Position numbers and translations under genes: made by a program
Assembly: GCA_022457155.1 (NCBI GenBank)
Contig: JAJGOT010000133.1
Coordinates: forward strand, 475,001-539,000
Source of the DNA: Cladopsammia gracilis
Taxonomy: Eukaryota; Cnidaria; Anthozoa; Scleractinia; Dendrophylliidae
Direction: 5' to 3'
DNA: 64,000 bases
Notes under the pieces: model-generated
Seen by the model: only the letters and a program-made list of their open reading frames with translations
The model's database searches: none
What the model was told of the DNA's origin: nothing
Shown: piece after piece, positions 23,601 to 33,421 of the stretch
Numbering within the stretch: position 1 is the stretch's first letter
Layout: each line of letters begins with the position of its first letter

Positions 23601-25051
23601 AAGGAATCGTGGATGCCGAAGACAAACGAGAAGTGAAAAGCAAAGTGCGAAATGTAAAGAAGGACCTTGACGAGAAGGAGATGGAGCTGTTGCAAAAACA
23701 TGAAGGCTACGTTCCTCAGTTTTCTAAGTACCTCGCAGACAGGCAAGAAATGATTGGCAAAACCATGACGCTTAAGGCAAGACGCAAGGCTCATATGCCA
23801 CTAGACAAGGATGGAAAACCTATTCGTCCATACACCAATTTATCCGAGTCAATGAACAATGTCATGTCTCAAGCAAAAACAGATTTCTTAAACTTCAACA
23901 ACAAAGGAAAGACAGAGAACCTTTCCAAGCTTGAATTCACGAAACACGTTTTTGAAGAAATCCACGGAAGACAAATGCGAGAGTTGAAGTTGGCATTGTG
24001 TGGCTTAAGCGAAGAATACCAGTTAGATAAGACCGTGGAACATTTAGCTGTATCCGTTGATACCTGGTTCGATTGGAGCGAACATCAGAGGGAAGATTAC
24101 GTTGCTAAATTCAATGCAATGTCTGTCGATGATGCCATACAAGGAAAAGAAATCAGAGTGGCACAGGATCAAGAAGGAGATACAACAGGAGAAGAGTACA
24201 AGGAACTCTCCATCGACGTAGCCGCCGCTTTAAAGGAGCGTAAACACTGCAAGGATGAAGTCATTGACGCTGTAATTCATGGTGCCCTAACACTACTTAA
24301 CCACCCATCCGCCATCCAACAGAAGCCGACTCTTCATCCCTCTAAGACCAACAAATACCAAGTTGCCTCAATGGAAGCTAAAAACAAGGAAGTCGAGTGC
24401 ACGGTTAACAAAAGCTATGTGTCGTGTCGCTGCCCCAGTTTCAAATTCGATAGCGTGTGCAAGCACTCCATTGCTGTAGCAGAGAAAGTGGGAATTCTGG
24501 AACAGCACATTCAGTTCATTTCCAAACCATCCACGAAGGCAGGCCCACGTTCAGCTTTGGCAGAGGCAAATGTAAACAAAGAGGTGGCAGGAAAAAAAGG
24601 TGGAAAGAACAAGTACCCGTACCGGCCTTCACGATCACAGCAGGAGGTGACAGACAAAGCCAGTGGCCAAGGTCTATCCCAGAGCTCCAAAACGTACACA
24701 TATAACGAAATCCATCACAACGACAATCCATTCGTTTTGCGTATCCTACCACAGAATGCGAAGACATGCAAACAGTGCAAAACGGATTTTTGCCACCGAC
24801 TGCGAATTATCCCGAATGACCTGGTATTTGAGCATCAAGAGCGCTTTTATTTCCCGCTTAATGGCGACTGGAAACAAAAACAGGCATCGGCAAAAGAAGC
24901 AATCAGGTACTACCATGCAGACTTGGCCTGCATGAAAGCACGGTTTCCGTACTTTACCAAAGAATACATTGCCATTCCGCCAGAGGTGTCCTCTTTGCTG
25001 CACGAGTCGCACAAGACCTATCTCAACACTCATTTTGGTCTTCACCTGTAA
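18238..25051 (+). CDS. Kinase - cysteine-peptidase-like - repeat - MULE transposase fusion protein (three exons, 1807 aa)
   Basis: Exons 18238-20027, 20794-21700 and 22325-25051 join in phase at cctag^gtaaat / ttatag^t and gag^gtatgt / tatag^aac. Residues 35-355 are a protein kinase: GQGSFG 41-46, Lys67, HRDLKPAN 171-178, DFG 210-212, APE 241-243. Residues about 400-590 show DGTNAC (Cys413) and, later, DTHP (His541), as in papain-fold peptidases. A basic 40-aa repeat region (about 603-833) and two SUMO-interaction-like motifs (VVILD 836-840; IVDLDE 864-869) follow. Residues from 900 on are a MULE transposase: Asp1197 (CIDPTF), Asp1266 (YITDGE), Glu1407 (LSESMN), and SWIM CRCPSFKFDSVCKH (1600-1613). 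The transposase would cut and join DNA at the TIRs in the nucleus; the roles of kinase and peptidase are unknown. Three separate genes are the alternative, but both junctions keep frame. Confidence 0.8.
20163..20427 (+). mobile_element. tRNA-derived SINE
   Basis: A-box tgacctagtggttaatgc (from 20175) and B-box ggttcaagccc (20218-20228) are spaced as in tRNA genes. They are followed by an unrelated body with a ccgggataagttccggcctg segment and a ttaccttacctttt tail. It lies in sense orientation within intron 1 of the transposon gene. Confidence 0.75.
20596..20646 (+). repeat. (ATT)n microsatellite
   Basis: About 17 ATT units in intron 1 of the transposon gene; a short second run follows at 20681-20696. 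Confidence 0.9.
20811..21499 (+). repeat. 120 bp coding minisatellite (5.7 copies) in exon 2
   Basis: Exact period of 120 bp (40 codons). Copies 3, 4 and 5 and the truncated copy 6 are identical at the DNA level; copy 2 differs by about one base and copy 1 by several. Each unit encodes a spacer (GVGSGRRVDGASEQTHANS) and a strongly basic KRARKEERER block resembling a nuclear localisation signal. Because the unit has few stops, long frames also appear on the other strand; these are shadows. Confidence 0.92.
21701..22324 (+). other. Intron 2 of the transposon gene
   Basis: Bounded by gtatgt and tttttgtatag. If retained, translation stops three codons into it (gta tgt tga). It is A/T-rich and no element was recognised inside. 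Confidence 0.65.
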
Positions 25052-26319
25052 ATATTGGGAGCGCAAGGAATCGCGACAGCGCCGGCGAGCCATGTTTCCC
25101 TTTCGTAAACGGTCTATGCCACTGTAGGGTTCAATTTTTCCACTGTCATTGAAATTTTTTTCTACTTGAAGAAAAAAGGAAAATTGCGCTTTAACACCAG
25201 GAAATTTCATACATTTTCTTGTAGCAGCAGCGTGACTGCATCCGTTAAAAAATGGCGTCGCCTGGTTACGAAAGGAAAATTTGCGACGGCGAGGATAACT
25301 TTTTGGTGAAAATGATTTTGTTGACAAACAAATCTAGCAATTATCTAGATAAATGAAGTTTACCTTTTGCGTTAAGAAAGAGTTACAGAAGGTGATTTTT
25401 AGAAATTTGAGCTATGAAGCTCGATGATTGCCTCTTAAAAAGGAGACTTGAAGGATATAACTTCCCTTCCATATATATACCTATTTCAATAAAGGTTGCT
25501 TTGGTCATTGGTAATTGGGCATCAGGAAGCTATTGTTTGGCGGTCACTCAAGCGAAACATTGCATTGTGTTCGTATGCCAAATGCCAATTCCCAATCACC
25601 AATGACCAACTGCCAAAGCAACCTTTATTGAATTAGGTGTATACAGTGACAAAGGTGATTGTAGACAATTCTAAAGGAAACCACCCAAAAGAATCAAGTT
25701 ATTGTTTTGCCTGCCGTTGTGTTATGTTCATGTTAGTCCTCAAACGTGGGGGATCAAAGCATGACGTTTATTGTTTCGTTCATAATAAGTAATAACGTTT
25801 GACTTAACTGTACCCTTTCATGGTTTTTAACCCAAAAATGTTAAGCATGGTACAATATAATACAATGTAGCTCGTTTCGGTTACTGTTATCATTTGATTT
25901 AAATGCGAAAATATCTATTTTGACTGTATTTTATTTTCTTATGGTAAGTGTAGCTTAGTTGTTAGTTGTCGAAAAGAATGTAGAGACCTTATGTGGAAAG
26001 CCATTTTCGTACACTTGGTATAAGTATCAAGTTACCATTCGCCGCGAGGTCTCGTTACCCCCTGGTATTCTGGTTTTGAGTTCAAACAAAGCGGAAACAA
26101 AATAACAAATAACTAGAAAAGGTAGCGTTCCCTAAAAATTCGAAGGCGACATGTGGTATTGTGATTCCAATTTATTTTAATTTGTAATAATAAAGTGTTA
26201 ATAACCGGATATAACTGGACTGTGTTTATTTAACAACGTTTCCATTGCTGGTACACCCTGGTACAGGTATTTCAACCAAAAATGGCCTTCAGTTAGGAAA
26301 AAATATGCTAACTGTCTCA
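25052..26319. other. 3' flank of the transposon gene inside the element
   Basis: Non-coding. It contains an inverted-repeat element at 25475-25644 and an A/T-rich stretch with aataaa-like words (e.g. aataataaagtg near 26187) that could serve as a poly(A) signal before the right TIR. Confidence 0.5.
25475..25644. mobile_element. Small MITE inside the giant transposon
   Basis: The left arm (tatacctatttcaataaagg…) and right arm (…cctttattgaattaggtgtat) are inverted, as are ggtcattggtaattggg and cccaatcaccaatgacc. It is about 170 bp, non-coding, and sits between the transposase stop and the right TIR. Confidence 0.65.
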
Positions 26320-27266
26320 CGAAGAACATGTTCTTTCACTGTACACTTCCGTCACGCAATGCTGGGACAACAACGAGAGTACGTGCCCGAATTCAGCTTG
26401 CTTAACCTTATTCAAACCTAAACTATTCCAATCGCCCTATCAACGGGAAAATCTGTAACGAGCTTGCACTTCTTGCGTAGGAAAACAAAGCAGAGAACCG
26501 AAAGCAGTTGTAAAAAGAGCAAGAAAACACCACGCACGAAGTGTACAAATGTATTAAAATCTATAATAACCTTTGCTGGTGCTCAGTGCACGTCTAAACT
26601 CGTAATTTCAATGGATTTCGGATATTTTATATTAGGGTCTTCGTTTTCGTAGTACGAAAACGAAGACCGGGGGTCTTCGTTTTCGTACTACGAAAACGAA
26701 GACCCGTCCTTAGCAAAGAGAACTGCTTACTTTTTAACGAGAATTTCACAGCTGACATGCCTTACTGACTGTTTGAATCTTTTTCGCTAGATACACTAGA
26801 CAAAAATTATTTATTTGCAGAAACCCAGGATCATTTCCTGTACAGAGCGCGTTCATACTGTCACGCAATCCTGGCTTATCAAAGGCATGCAGCAAGCGTT
26901 CGATTAATGCCTGCCGATCCTGGATCCTTACTCTAGCGTAAGAATATCCGGATTTTGGTAAGTTTATCCCACCATGTCGCTACCAAATCAAGTTATCTCG
27001 CATAGCGAAACATAGCAGCCAGAGCAGACGCGGCACAAGTAGTTGCCGTAATAAATGGGGAAGGAACGCGTGAAGTGTAACGTCGTATAATATTACTAAG
27101 CCTTGCTGATTTTAACTTGTAATTTCAATGTTTTTCTGTTTTACGGGGTCTTCGTTTTCGTAGTACGAAAACGAAGACCGGGGTCTTCGTTTTCGTACTA
27201 CGAAAACGAAGACCGGTCTTAGGTCTTAGGTCTTCGTTTTCGAGGGTCTTCGTTTTCGTAACACCC
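26320..27266 (-). repeat. Right terminal inverted repeat (947 bp) of the giant Mutator-type element
   Basis: Reverse complement of 17193-18139, with 5 substitutions. The matching palindromic arrays are at 26636-26704 and 27147-27214. An open frame at 26464-26652, mirrored at 17807-17995, is a by-product of the repeat. Confidence 0.93.
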
Positions 27267-27802
27267 CAATGTTTGTGTGGTTTCAAATAACGTGGTGTCA
27301 GACGAATTTGATATATTAGACAAAGGAGCGTTATTATGCGTACAACAAAAGCGTCATGTAGTAGGCAAACTCATTCGTTATGTAGTCCCCAAGGAAGCTC
27401 GACTTAACGCTTTAAACAGCGTCTTGTTCTTTGAAATCTGAAGACTGGTGTTTGATAAGTGTCAAAAGTGTTTGGGAAGGGAAGGGGGAGAATAGTCAGG
27501 AGAGAGACCGTGTTTTGTTGGCCCCTCCCCATTAACGCCTGCGTGAATACGCCGCAAAATGTAACAACTTTTGACGTGAAATGTAACAGCTGACGTGAGA
27601 TGTGAAATGAACAACTGGTGACAAAAAAAATGTAACATAAACGCCAAAATGCAAAAACTTCTGACGCAAAATGCAACATTAACGTGAGATGTAACAACTA
27701 TTGACGCAAAATGATACTAACTAATGTTGACTAATCTTTGAAAACCAATCAGAGATAAGTCTGGCACAGGCTTCCCTGGAGATCTTCTCACCTTTAGACA
27801 TG

Positions 27803-27822
27803 CCCCCCCCCCCCCCCCCCCC
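27803..27822 (+). repeat. Poly-C tract
   Basis: A run of 20 cytosines, extended to 22 by the adjoining sequence, just before a PLE remnant. Confidence 0.9.
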
Positions 27823-27844
27823 GGCAAACATTCCTAGGCTTTCG

Positions 27845-28336
27845 TTAGGAACTTAAACTAAATGCAAGGCTGTTCGGACAGCTATAAAGGGTATTTTATT
27901 GCCCAATATTTCGGTTAGGCAAAACTAAACTTCATCAGGGGCTACAAAGAGCTAAGTAAAAATGGAATAAAACGGTTACAAGATATAAAATGATTCAAAT
28001 GAAAGATTAAATATGATTGGTTAACAAAAATAAACAGTAGAAACGTTTACAAAGGCTACTATAAAAAAAAAAGAAATATATTAAGTTTCATCGCACCTGT
28101 TCATCCCATAGGGTTCAAGAGTCTTGCCCTTGGAAATTAAAAATGCTTCTCTGGCCTTACGAATGGCGTCTCTGTCAGAGTTAATGAGTTCAAGGGGAAT
28201 GAGTTCTATGTCGTTGATTGAATGGCCAGGAAGAGTAAAGTGATCTGAAAGGGCGGTAGGCTGATGAATGTGATGTTGGTTAATGGCTTTTTCGATTGCG
28301 CGTCTGTGTTCGTTAGGAACCCTGTTCGCGGGCAAT
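27845..28336 (-). pseudogene. Penelope-like element 3' fragment with GIY-YIG C-terminus
   Basis: On the minus strand the frame 28335-28081 reads the end of a PLE GIY-YIG domain (LPGHSINDIELIPLELI, then a KAREAFLISKGKTLEPYG block). The YIG part is missing, so the copy is truncated at about 28336. Downstream in element orientation are the 3' non-coding end and a hammerhead-like motif (27942-27901). Confidence 0.8.
27901..27942 (-). ncRNA. Hammerhead-like core (canonical CTGATGA) at PLE 3' end
   Basis: Read on the minus strand: GCCC, then CTGATGA, a hairpin with gtttag / cctaac arms, GAAA, TATT, GGGC. GCCC and GGGC can form stem I. CTGATGA is the exact consensus for the first half of the hammerhead core. 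Confidence 0.55.
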
Positions 28337-28518
28337 TCAAATCATGATGAGCTTTTAATAGTACATCCGATATTTTATTGATTATGAGTTTTAGACATCT
28401 TTACAACCAATATTAAAACATTACAACTTTCTCATTTAATTACTGAGCTTAACATGTACCATCTTCCTTTATTTTCGACTATGCTGATCCTAGCAGTATG
28501 CAGGGCCGTTGTCATACA

Positions 28519-28660
28519 TGAACCTAGAATATAGCCAAGCTCGCCACGAGTCTCTCATAACTCAGTGGTTAGAGCATCCGACCGGTGTGTGAACCTAGGA
28601 TATAGCCAAGCTCGCCACGAGTCTCTCATAACTCAGTGGTTAGAGCATCCGACCGGTGAG
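28519..28660 (+). repeat. Tandem duplication of a 71 bp tRNA-like 5' half
   Basis: Two copies (28519-28589, 28590-28660) differ at about two positions. Each contains ataactcagtggttagagc, then atccgaccggt, the look of a tRNA D-arm and anticodon stem with an A-box. No B-box follows, so this looks like duplicated SINE heads rather than tRNA genes. Confidence 0.65.
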
Positions 28661-28736
28661 TCACCTTTAGAAATGACGTTTTCCAATAAGCTACAACAGG
28701 CAACTTCGAAATGATAATACTCTTAAAGGGGGTTTA

Positions 28737-28864
28737 CCTCGGTGTAAAAACCTGTGACTTTTCCCTTTGTTTTCTACCGTTGTTTTCTTGCACTCTATTG
28801 TTTCAGTACCTTTTGTTTTCTTTGTTTTACGTCACTGGTGAGTTGGCAGGTTTTTACACCGAGG
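28737..28864. mobile_element. 128 bp MITE nested in copy 1
   Basis: TIRs of 18 bp: cctcggtgtaaaaacctg at the left and its complement ending at 28864. The interior is rich in ttttgtttt words. ctttaa/ttaaag words flank both sides. Confidence 0.65.
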
Positions 28865-28920
28865 ATGAGCCCTTAAAGGTACAGGTTTGGGTGGTGCTTG
28901 ATGTAAGCCTGATTTTTCCA

Positions 28921-29106
28921 ATAGGCCATTTCCGAGTTGCCTTTAGCCTCTCTATCAGAGCGAGGCTAGGTGCGAAACCTTTCATATGAAAATGAGTTTT
29001 CATTCACATTATTTGCATGTGAATGAAAACTCATTTTCATATGAAAGGTTTCGCACCTAGCCTCGCTTTGATAGAGAGGCTAAAGGCAACTCGGAAATGG
29101 CCTATT
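28921..29106. mobile_element. Near-perfect 186 bp palindromic MITE
   Basis: Arms of about 85 bp are almost perfectly complementary, starting ataggccatttccgagttgc and ending with the complement. The loop is about 15 bp around ttcacattatttgcatgtgaa. Its transcript would form a long hairpin. Confidence 0.8.
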
Positions 29107-29336
29107 TCTTTTGTTTTCAGCACAAACTGCACGTGCTATGCTTCAACCTTTTGGCAATTTGCATACGGTGCACATTTGTATACGTACACACAATGCTACG
29201 TCCTAGCGTTCCTACATGTACTCTGAATTACATTGTGCCATTCTAACAAAGGAGACTTGAATAATTACACCCCGTTGAGGCTGAGCCCGCACAAAGATTA
29301 TTATTGGTATATTTCGAAATGGCCTATAGTGTAGTC

Positions 29337-31640
29337 ATACAGTATAATATTAAGTACTTACAAAAATATTAATTCGAGTTTCAATAAATTGATAACAATA
29401 TTTAACACTCAAGACACACTTTATACTAATGTTACAAAGAGATATGAATTGTTTTAACAATTTGGACAGACCTGGATTATTTTCAGTATAAGAACGATGC
29501 ATTATTTTAGGACCCATGAGAATGCACGAATTGGATTGGGCAACACATTATATTCTAAAACACTGTTATTCTGCCAGTGAAAATAATTCTTGGTTTAAGT
29601 CACAACAAAATTCAGAAGCATTAAAAAACAGATTTCAATTCCCAAATGTTGATGGTATTCTAGAGAGTTTAAAACTACTGAGCCAACTTTTGAAGTGCAA
29701 GAGCATTTTGTTGAAGAGTCGTAGGCTTGTATGGAGCAGCCATCTTGGTGTGCCACTTAGGGACACAAACATGGCGGCAAAAACTTCAAAGTCTTAATTA
29801 CACCAAAAATCTCATCGCACAAAAGATTGGATTCACTATACGTCCCATTAATTCGGCTAATAAGCATCTACATATATAATGCAAAAAATAACTTTCAACT
29901 GGTTCAATTTTGTTATTTTCACCCCTTATCTGAAATAGTGTGACGAATTGTGTGACACATTTAAAACCTTCACAAATCGGAAGTAAAACATTATTAAACC
30001 TTAACCCTTTTTGTGGAAGATTGTAATACTGGTATCCACATACCACGTTAGAAACAGCTTTGTAGGATGTATTTTATAGTTTAAATTTTTGAATTTTTAT
30101 TACTTTATGTGCAAACCAAGAATTGAAACTTCAGGGCCGGGTTATTCATAGCCAGATAAGGCGACATGTTTGAATTAATAAGCTTGTGAAAACATTTAAA
30201 CAAAAGAAATGAAATCATTGGTAAACTTTAAATCCTGGATTAGCATCAGTTGGCTTTTGAACAACTGACGGCCCAGAATAATTAAGTTTCATCAACAAAA
30301 AATAATAATTATTAAACTAGAATTAAGGGAGACAATGACACAGTGAAAATAACAGTCATACTTTTCAATAACTGCCGGAGTTTTGTTTATCGTAAAACCA
30401 TCTAAAACCAAGCCAATTTATAACTAGAATTCACACAACTTGATTCAGATTTTTTTTGTGTGAAGTTGGTTCACATTGACCAGTATAGTTTCACTAACAC
30501 ATTATCGGGACTGATATTTTTAGTACAAAAATACAACACATTTCATGTGAGTTAAGGAAACCAACAATTTAAGGAGAATTTCCCCTTGAAATTATTATCT
30601 ACACTTCATTAAAAAAATCACAACATTGCTAAGCATAGCTCTGGAGAATGAACAAAATAAATGAAAGGGCTCCAAAAGCCATCTTGTGAATACGAAACAA
30701 AAGGATAAGTCCACCGTAGATCGGTTTTAATTTTCCATACTGAGTTTGAAGTCAAAGAATTGAAGAGTAAAACAGATTTAAAACGATTATGTGTGAAATG
30801 AGACTGTCTAGACAACTGTATGATGTAATTACCCTGGGGAATTAAAGTTTACTAAACAGCAATCATCTTTTAACACGTAATACACTGAAACCTGAACCGC
30901 CCGTACAAGACTCCACTGCTTTAATAAATTGCAACTTTCTCAATCGTGCGAACATTGCCTTAACTAGCAGTTGTGAGCACTGACTAGAACGTCCCTCAAA
31001 TTGAGATACCCAATAAACACGAAAAAGTCAGCGATTTTTGCAGAATATCAGCGTTTGAATTTGCACAATAACAAAAATGACCATTTTTAACAACAAAAAT
31101 CACGTTTTTGCCTTTAGTTTTTTTTTCTTCAAATCATCGTGGCAAACCCAAAAGTCAAAATTCACAGTAAAATTCAGTCCTAGTCCTAGTTTAGCAGCGA
31201 ATTTTTTTGCTGTTATTCGTTGCTCGGGCCGAGCTACAGCCTCTCGTTCTAATGCATGCTGACCTTGCCTCGATTTTCAATATCACCACCGCACTGCATG
31301 CTGGGAAATGGCCACAATTTTTGGCAGCGTTCCTTCCATCCTCCACATATTTCATATCGCGCTTGTTGTGTTCTCCTGTGGTCGCAACTTCCAAAATATG
31401 CCGCGGTAGGTCGAGAAATTCATCCAGAATTGAGTCCCAAGGCTACTTCGTTCTGGGCGGCCATTTTTCCAGTTTACCGAGCAACGAGCCAAATTCGTAA
31501 ACAAAGTACAACACCTAACTCGCTTCACTGAGAAAGTGGACTCTGAACTACCTTCAAGCTTAATGATGCTCATCAGGCAGCTACTAAAGATGAAAAATGG
31601 CTGTGAACTTATCAAAAATCGTAGATAATTCATATTAGTC
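29337..31640. other. Intergenic, no gene recognised
   Basis: A/T-rich. An ORF at 29516-29797 (MRMHELDWATHYILKHCYS…) and short ORFs at 31077-31642 show no domain I recognise and no supporting splice structure. I leave them uncalled. Confidence 0.5.
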
Positions 31641-31960
31641 ATGTTAGCGGAGCACTTGCCAGGCCGAAGGCCTGGCTGCGCAGCCCCATACTCATAGAAC
31701 CTATGCTGTCATTTTTCATGGTCATGGCTAGCGGAATGTTTCGCGGGCGCGCGTGTGCCCTCCGCCGTCACGGGCACGCGTGTGCCCTCCGCCGTCACGC
31801 AGGACCGGGCTCCGTCGCACAGTGCTAGCTCGCGGGCGCGTATGACGTCGCAAAACATGCGAGTACGAGGTCATGTTGAAACCAAAACGAGGCTTTTTTT
31901 TCGCGCGGTTACACGGCCGAATGTCACGTCAGCAACACTTTGATGTTTTGCTGTGTTTAC
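31641..31960. repeat. GC-rich repeat block with 27 bp tandem duplication
   Basis: A sharp change to GC-rich sequence. It contains gccaggccgaaggcctggc (a small palindrome) and two copies of a 27 bp unit starting cgcgtgtgccctccgccgtc (31750 and 31777). It looks like the end of an unidentified repeat family. Confidence 0.5.
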
Positions 31961-33421
31961 TGAGCGGAGAAAACGGTTTAAATTAAAGTCGTTATTTTCC
32001 TGCATTTTTTCGCGGTTTGCTACTCAAGACATGGGTACTAATTAAGGTATACTCAGAAGCTGTGGAAAAAGACGAGCTTTCAGGGATAAAATCTTGCTTC
32101 GAGGAACTTCATGTATTACGTTTTTATCAATGCGGGAGATGTTTGTTTTCTACGGATTTCAGAACCAGAAGCGGAGATTTGAATTTCCAAGCAAGCGAGG
32201 GACTTAAAGATCGATCTCTTGAATTTCATCGAAGAAAGCTTGAACTCGATGAGCTATAATTAAATGGTACGCGTTTTGCTTTTAAACGTGAATGGAGATT
32301 TGAATAATTTTTTTCGAAAGAAGATTGTGTTGTCCGTTTTTATGTGTTTCTTCATTCATTAGATCGATTGAAAAGCGATTTTATGTAAATAAAACAAGAC
32401 TTTGATTTTATAGTACAGTTCTATCTTTACTCGCATCGCCTTATGCAAATATGTTTGTGTATTTTTGCAATTTTTGATTTTCAAATCAGTTTCTCGGGCA
32501 ATTTTTGACAAACATAAACTGTATTTTATTCGGAAACTAGTGGTACTAGTTATTCTAGACAGAGAAAAGTTGTTTTTGTGAACTTTTGTACGGTCTATAA
32601 AAATGTACTGTGCACATGGACGGACGCGTAATACTGTTTTTGAGAATTGCTAAAACTGAAAATAGCCCGTTCGTCAATCTTAATTCTTGTGCTTCCAACC
32701 TTTCACCTTAGTTAAGTTTCACCTTAGTTAAGCTTGTTCAAAATGCGACGCTGTTAGGCTTGGGCTATCTATATATATTAGACCCTTTATTGCAATTCAA
32801 CCAAGCAAAATGAAAACGTCACAATGACGTTTCCAGTAAACTCGAGCCTTCAGTGTTTTAGAACAGCAGCACTTTCAATGGTAACTTTAAATATGGAGTC
32901 ACGAAATCCTATGGGGCGTGTGTATGCAGGCAATCGCTCCAAAACGTAAAAATTCTCAGGTGTCAATGGGTTAATAACAGATGGTGGAACAAGTGAAAAT
33001 TTGCATACATGTATCTGTCCCTGTATACTTCTTTCTTCTTTAAATGCTATCATAAATTTTACTGTGAAGTTTTTTAATACACAATTCAGCCTTTCGGTTG
33101 TAACAGTAGGACTAAATAATCTATAATTCAATGCTTTGCATCTTCACGAGATAAAACGATATTAAATTTCAGCGGTACACTAACAGGTGTAACTACTAAC
33201 AATAGATGCTTAACTACTTGTAGGCTTTGATGCTTAAGCATGTTTTAAATTACCTCCTAATATTCAAGAAGCACGACTTTACACATTTTAAAACTAAACA
33301 AAATTTTACCTTGAAATTTAGCACAATTTATTTAAACCTAATGTGATGGAATTCAGTTTTAAAAATCCAGGCATATTTTAAAACTACATGTAACTTGTAA
33401 AATGTTTGTCAGTTGTTGCTG
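31961..33421. other. Intergenic, downstream of the SLC3A-like gene
   Basis: A/T-rich. An 80-codon frame at 32017-32259 is not recognised. There is a short duplicated tttcaccttagttaag near 32700. This span should include the 3' UTR of the minus-strand SLC3A-like gene. Confidence 0.5.

Larger units (their letters stand above)
17193..27266. mobile_element. Intact 10 kb Mutator-type transposon carrying a kinase-peptidase-transposase gene
   Basis: The 10,074 bp element is bounded by 947 bp terminal inverted repeats (17193-18139, 26320-27266). A line-by-line comparison found 5 mismatches and no indel (about 99.5 percent identity). The flanks carry a perfect 9 bp direct repeat caatgtttg (17184-17192, 27267-27275), the classical Mutator duplication length. 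The interior holds one three-exon gene (18238-25051) that ends in a MULE-type transposase with a SWIM zinc finger. Intron 1 contains a SINE and an (ATT)n tract. All parts needed for an autonomous element are present, and the near-identical TIRs imply recent insertion. An inverted segmental duplication is unlikely because it would not produce the 9 bp flanking repeat or enclose a transposase. Confidence 0.93.
28690..29336 (-). mobile_element. Non-autonomous TIR element, copy 1, with two nested MITEs
   Basis: Its ends (ctacaacaggcaacttcgaa at the left; …atttcgaaatggcctatag at the right) are inverted. Its body matches 51708-52352 in reverse orientation: shared blocks include ttacatcaagcaccacccaa (in complement), gtgcacatttgtat and attctaacaaaggagacttg. 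It contains inserts 28737-28864 and 28921-29106 that copy 2 lacks. At 29199-29207 it shows the undisturbed site cgtcctagc, where copy 2 carries a Mutator-type insertion. Confidence 0.7.

Noticed and set aside
17193..27266. Inverted segmental duplication of a host region
   Set aside because: The perfect 9 bp target duplication at the exact outer ends and the enclosed MULE transposase fit a transposon instead.
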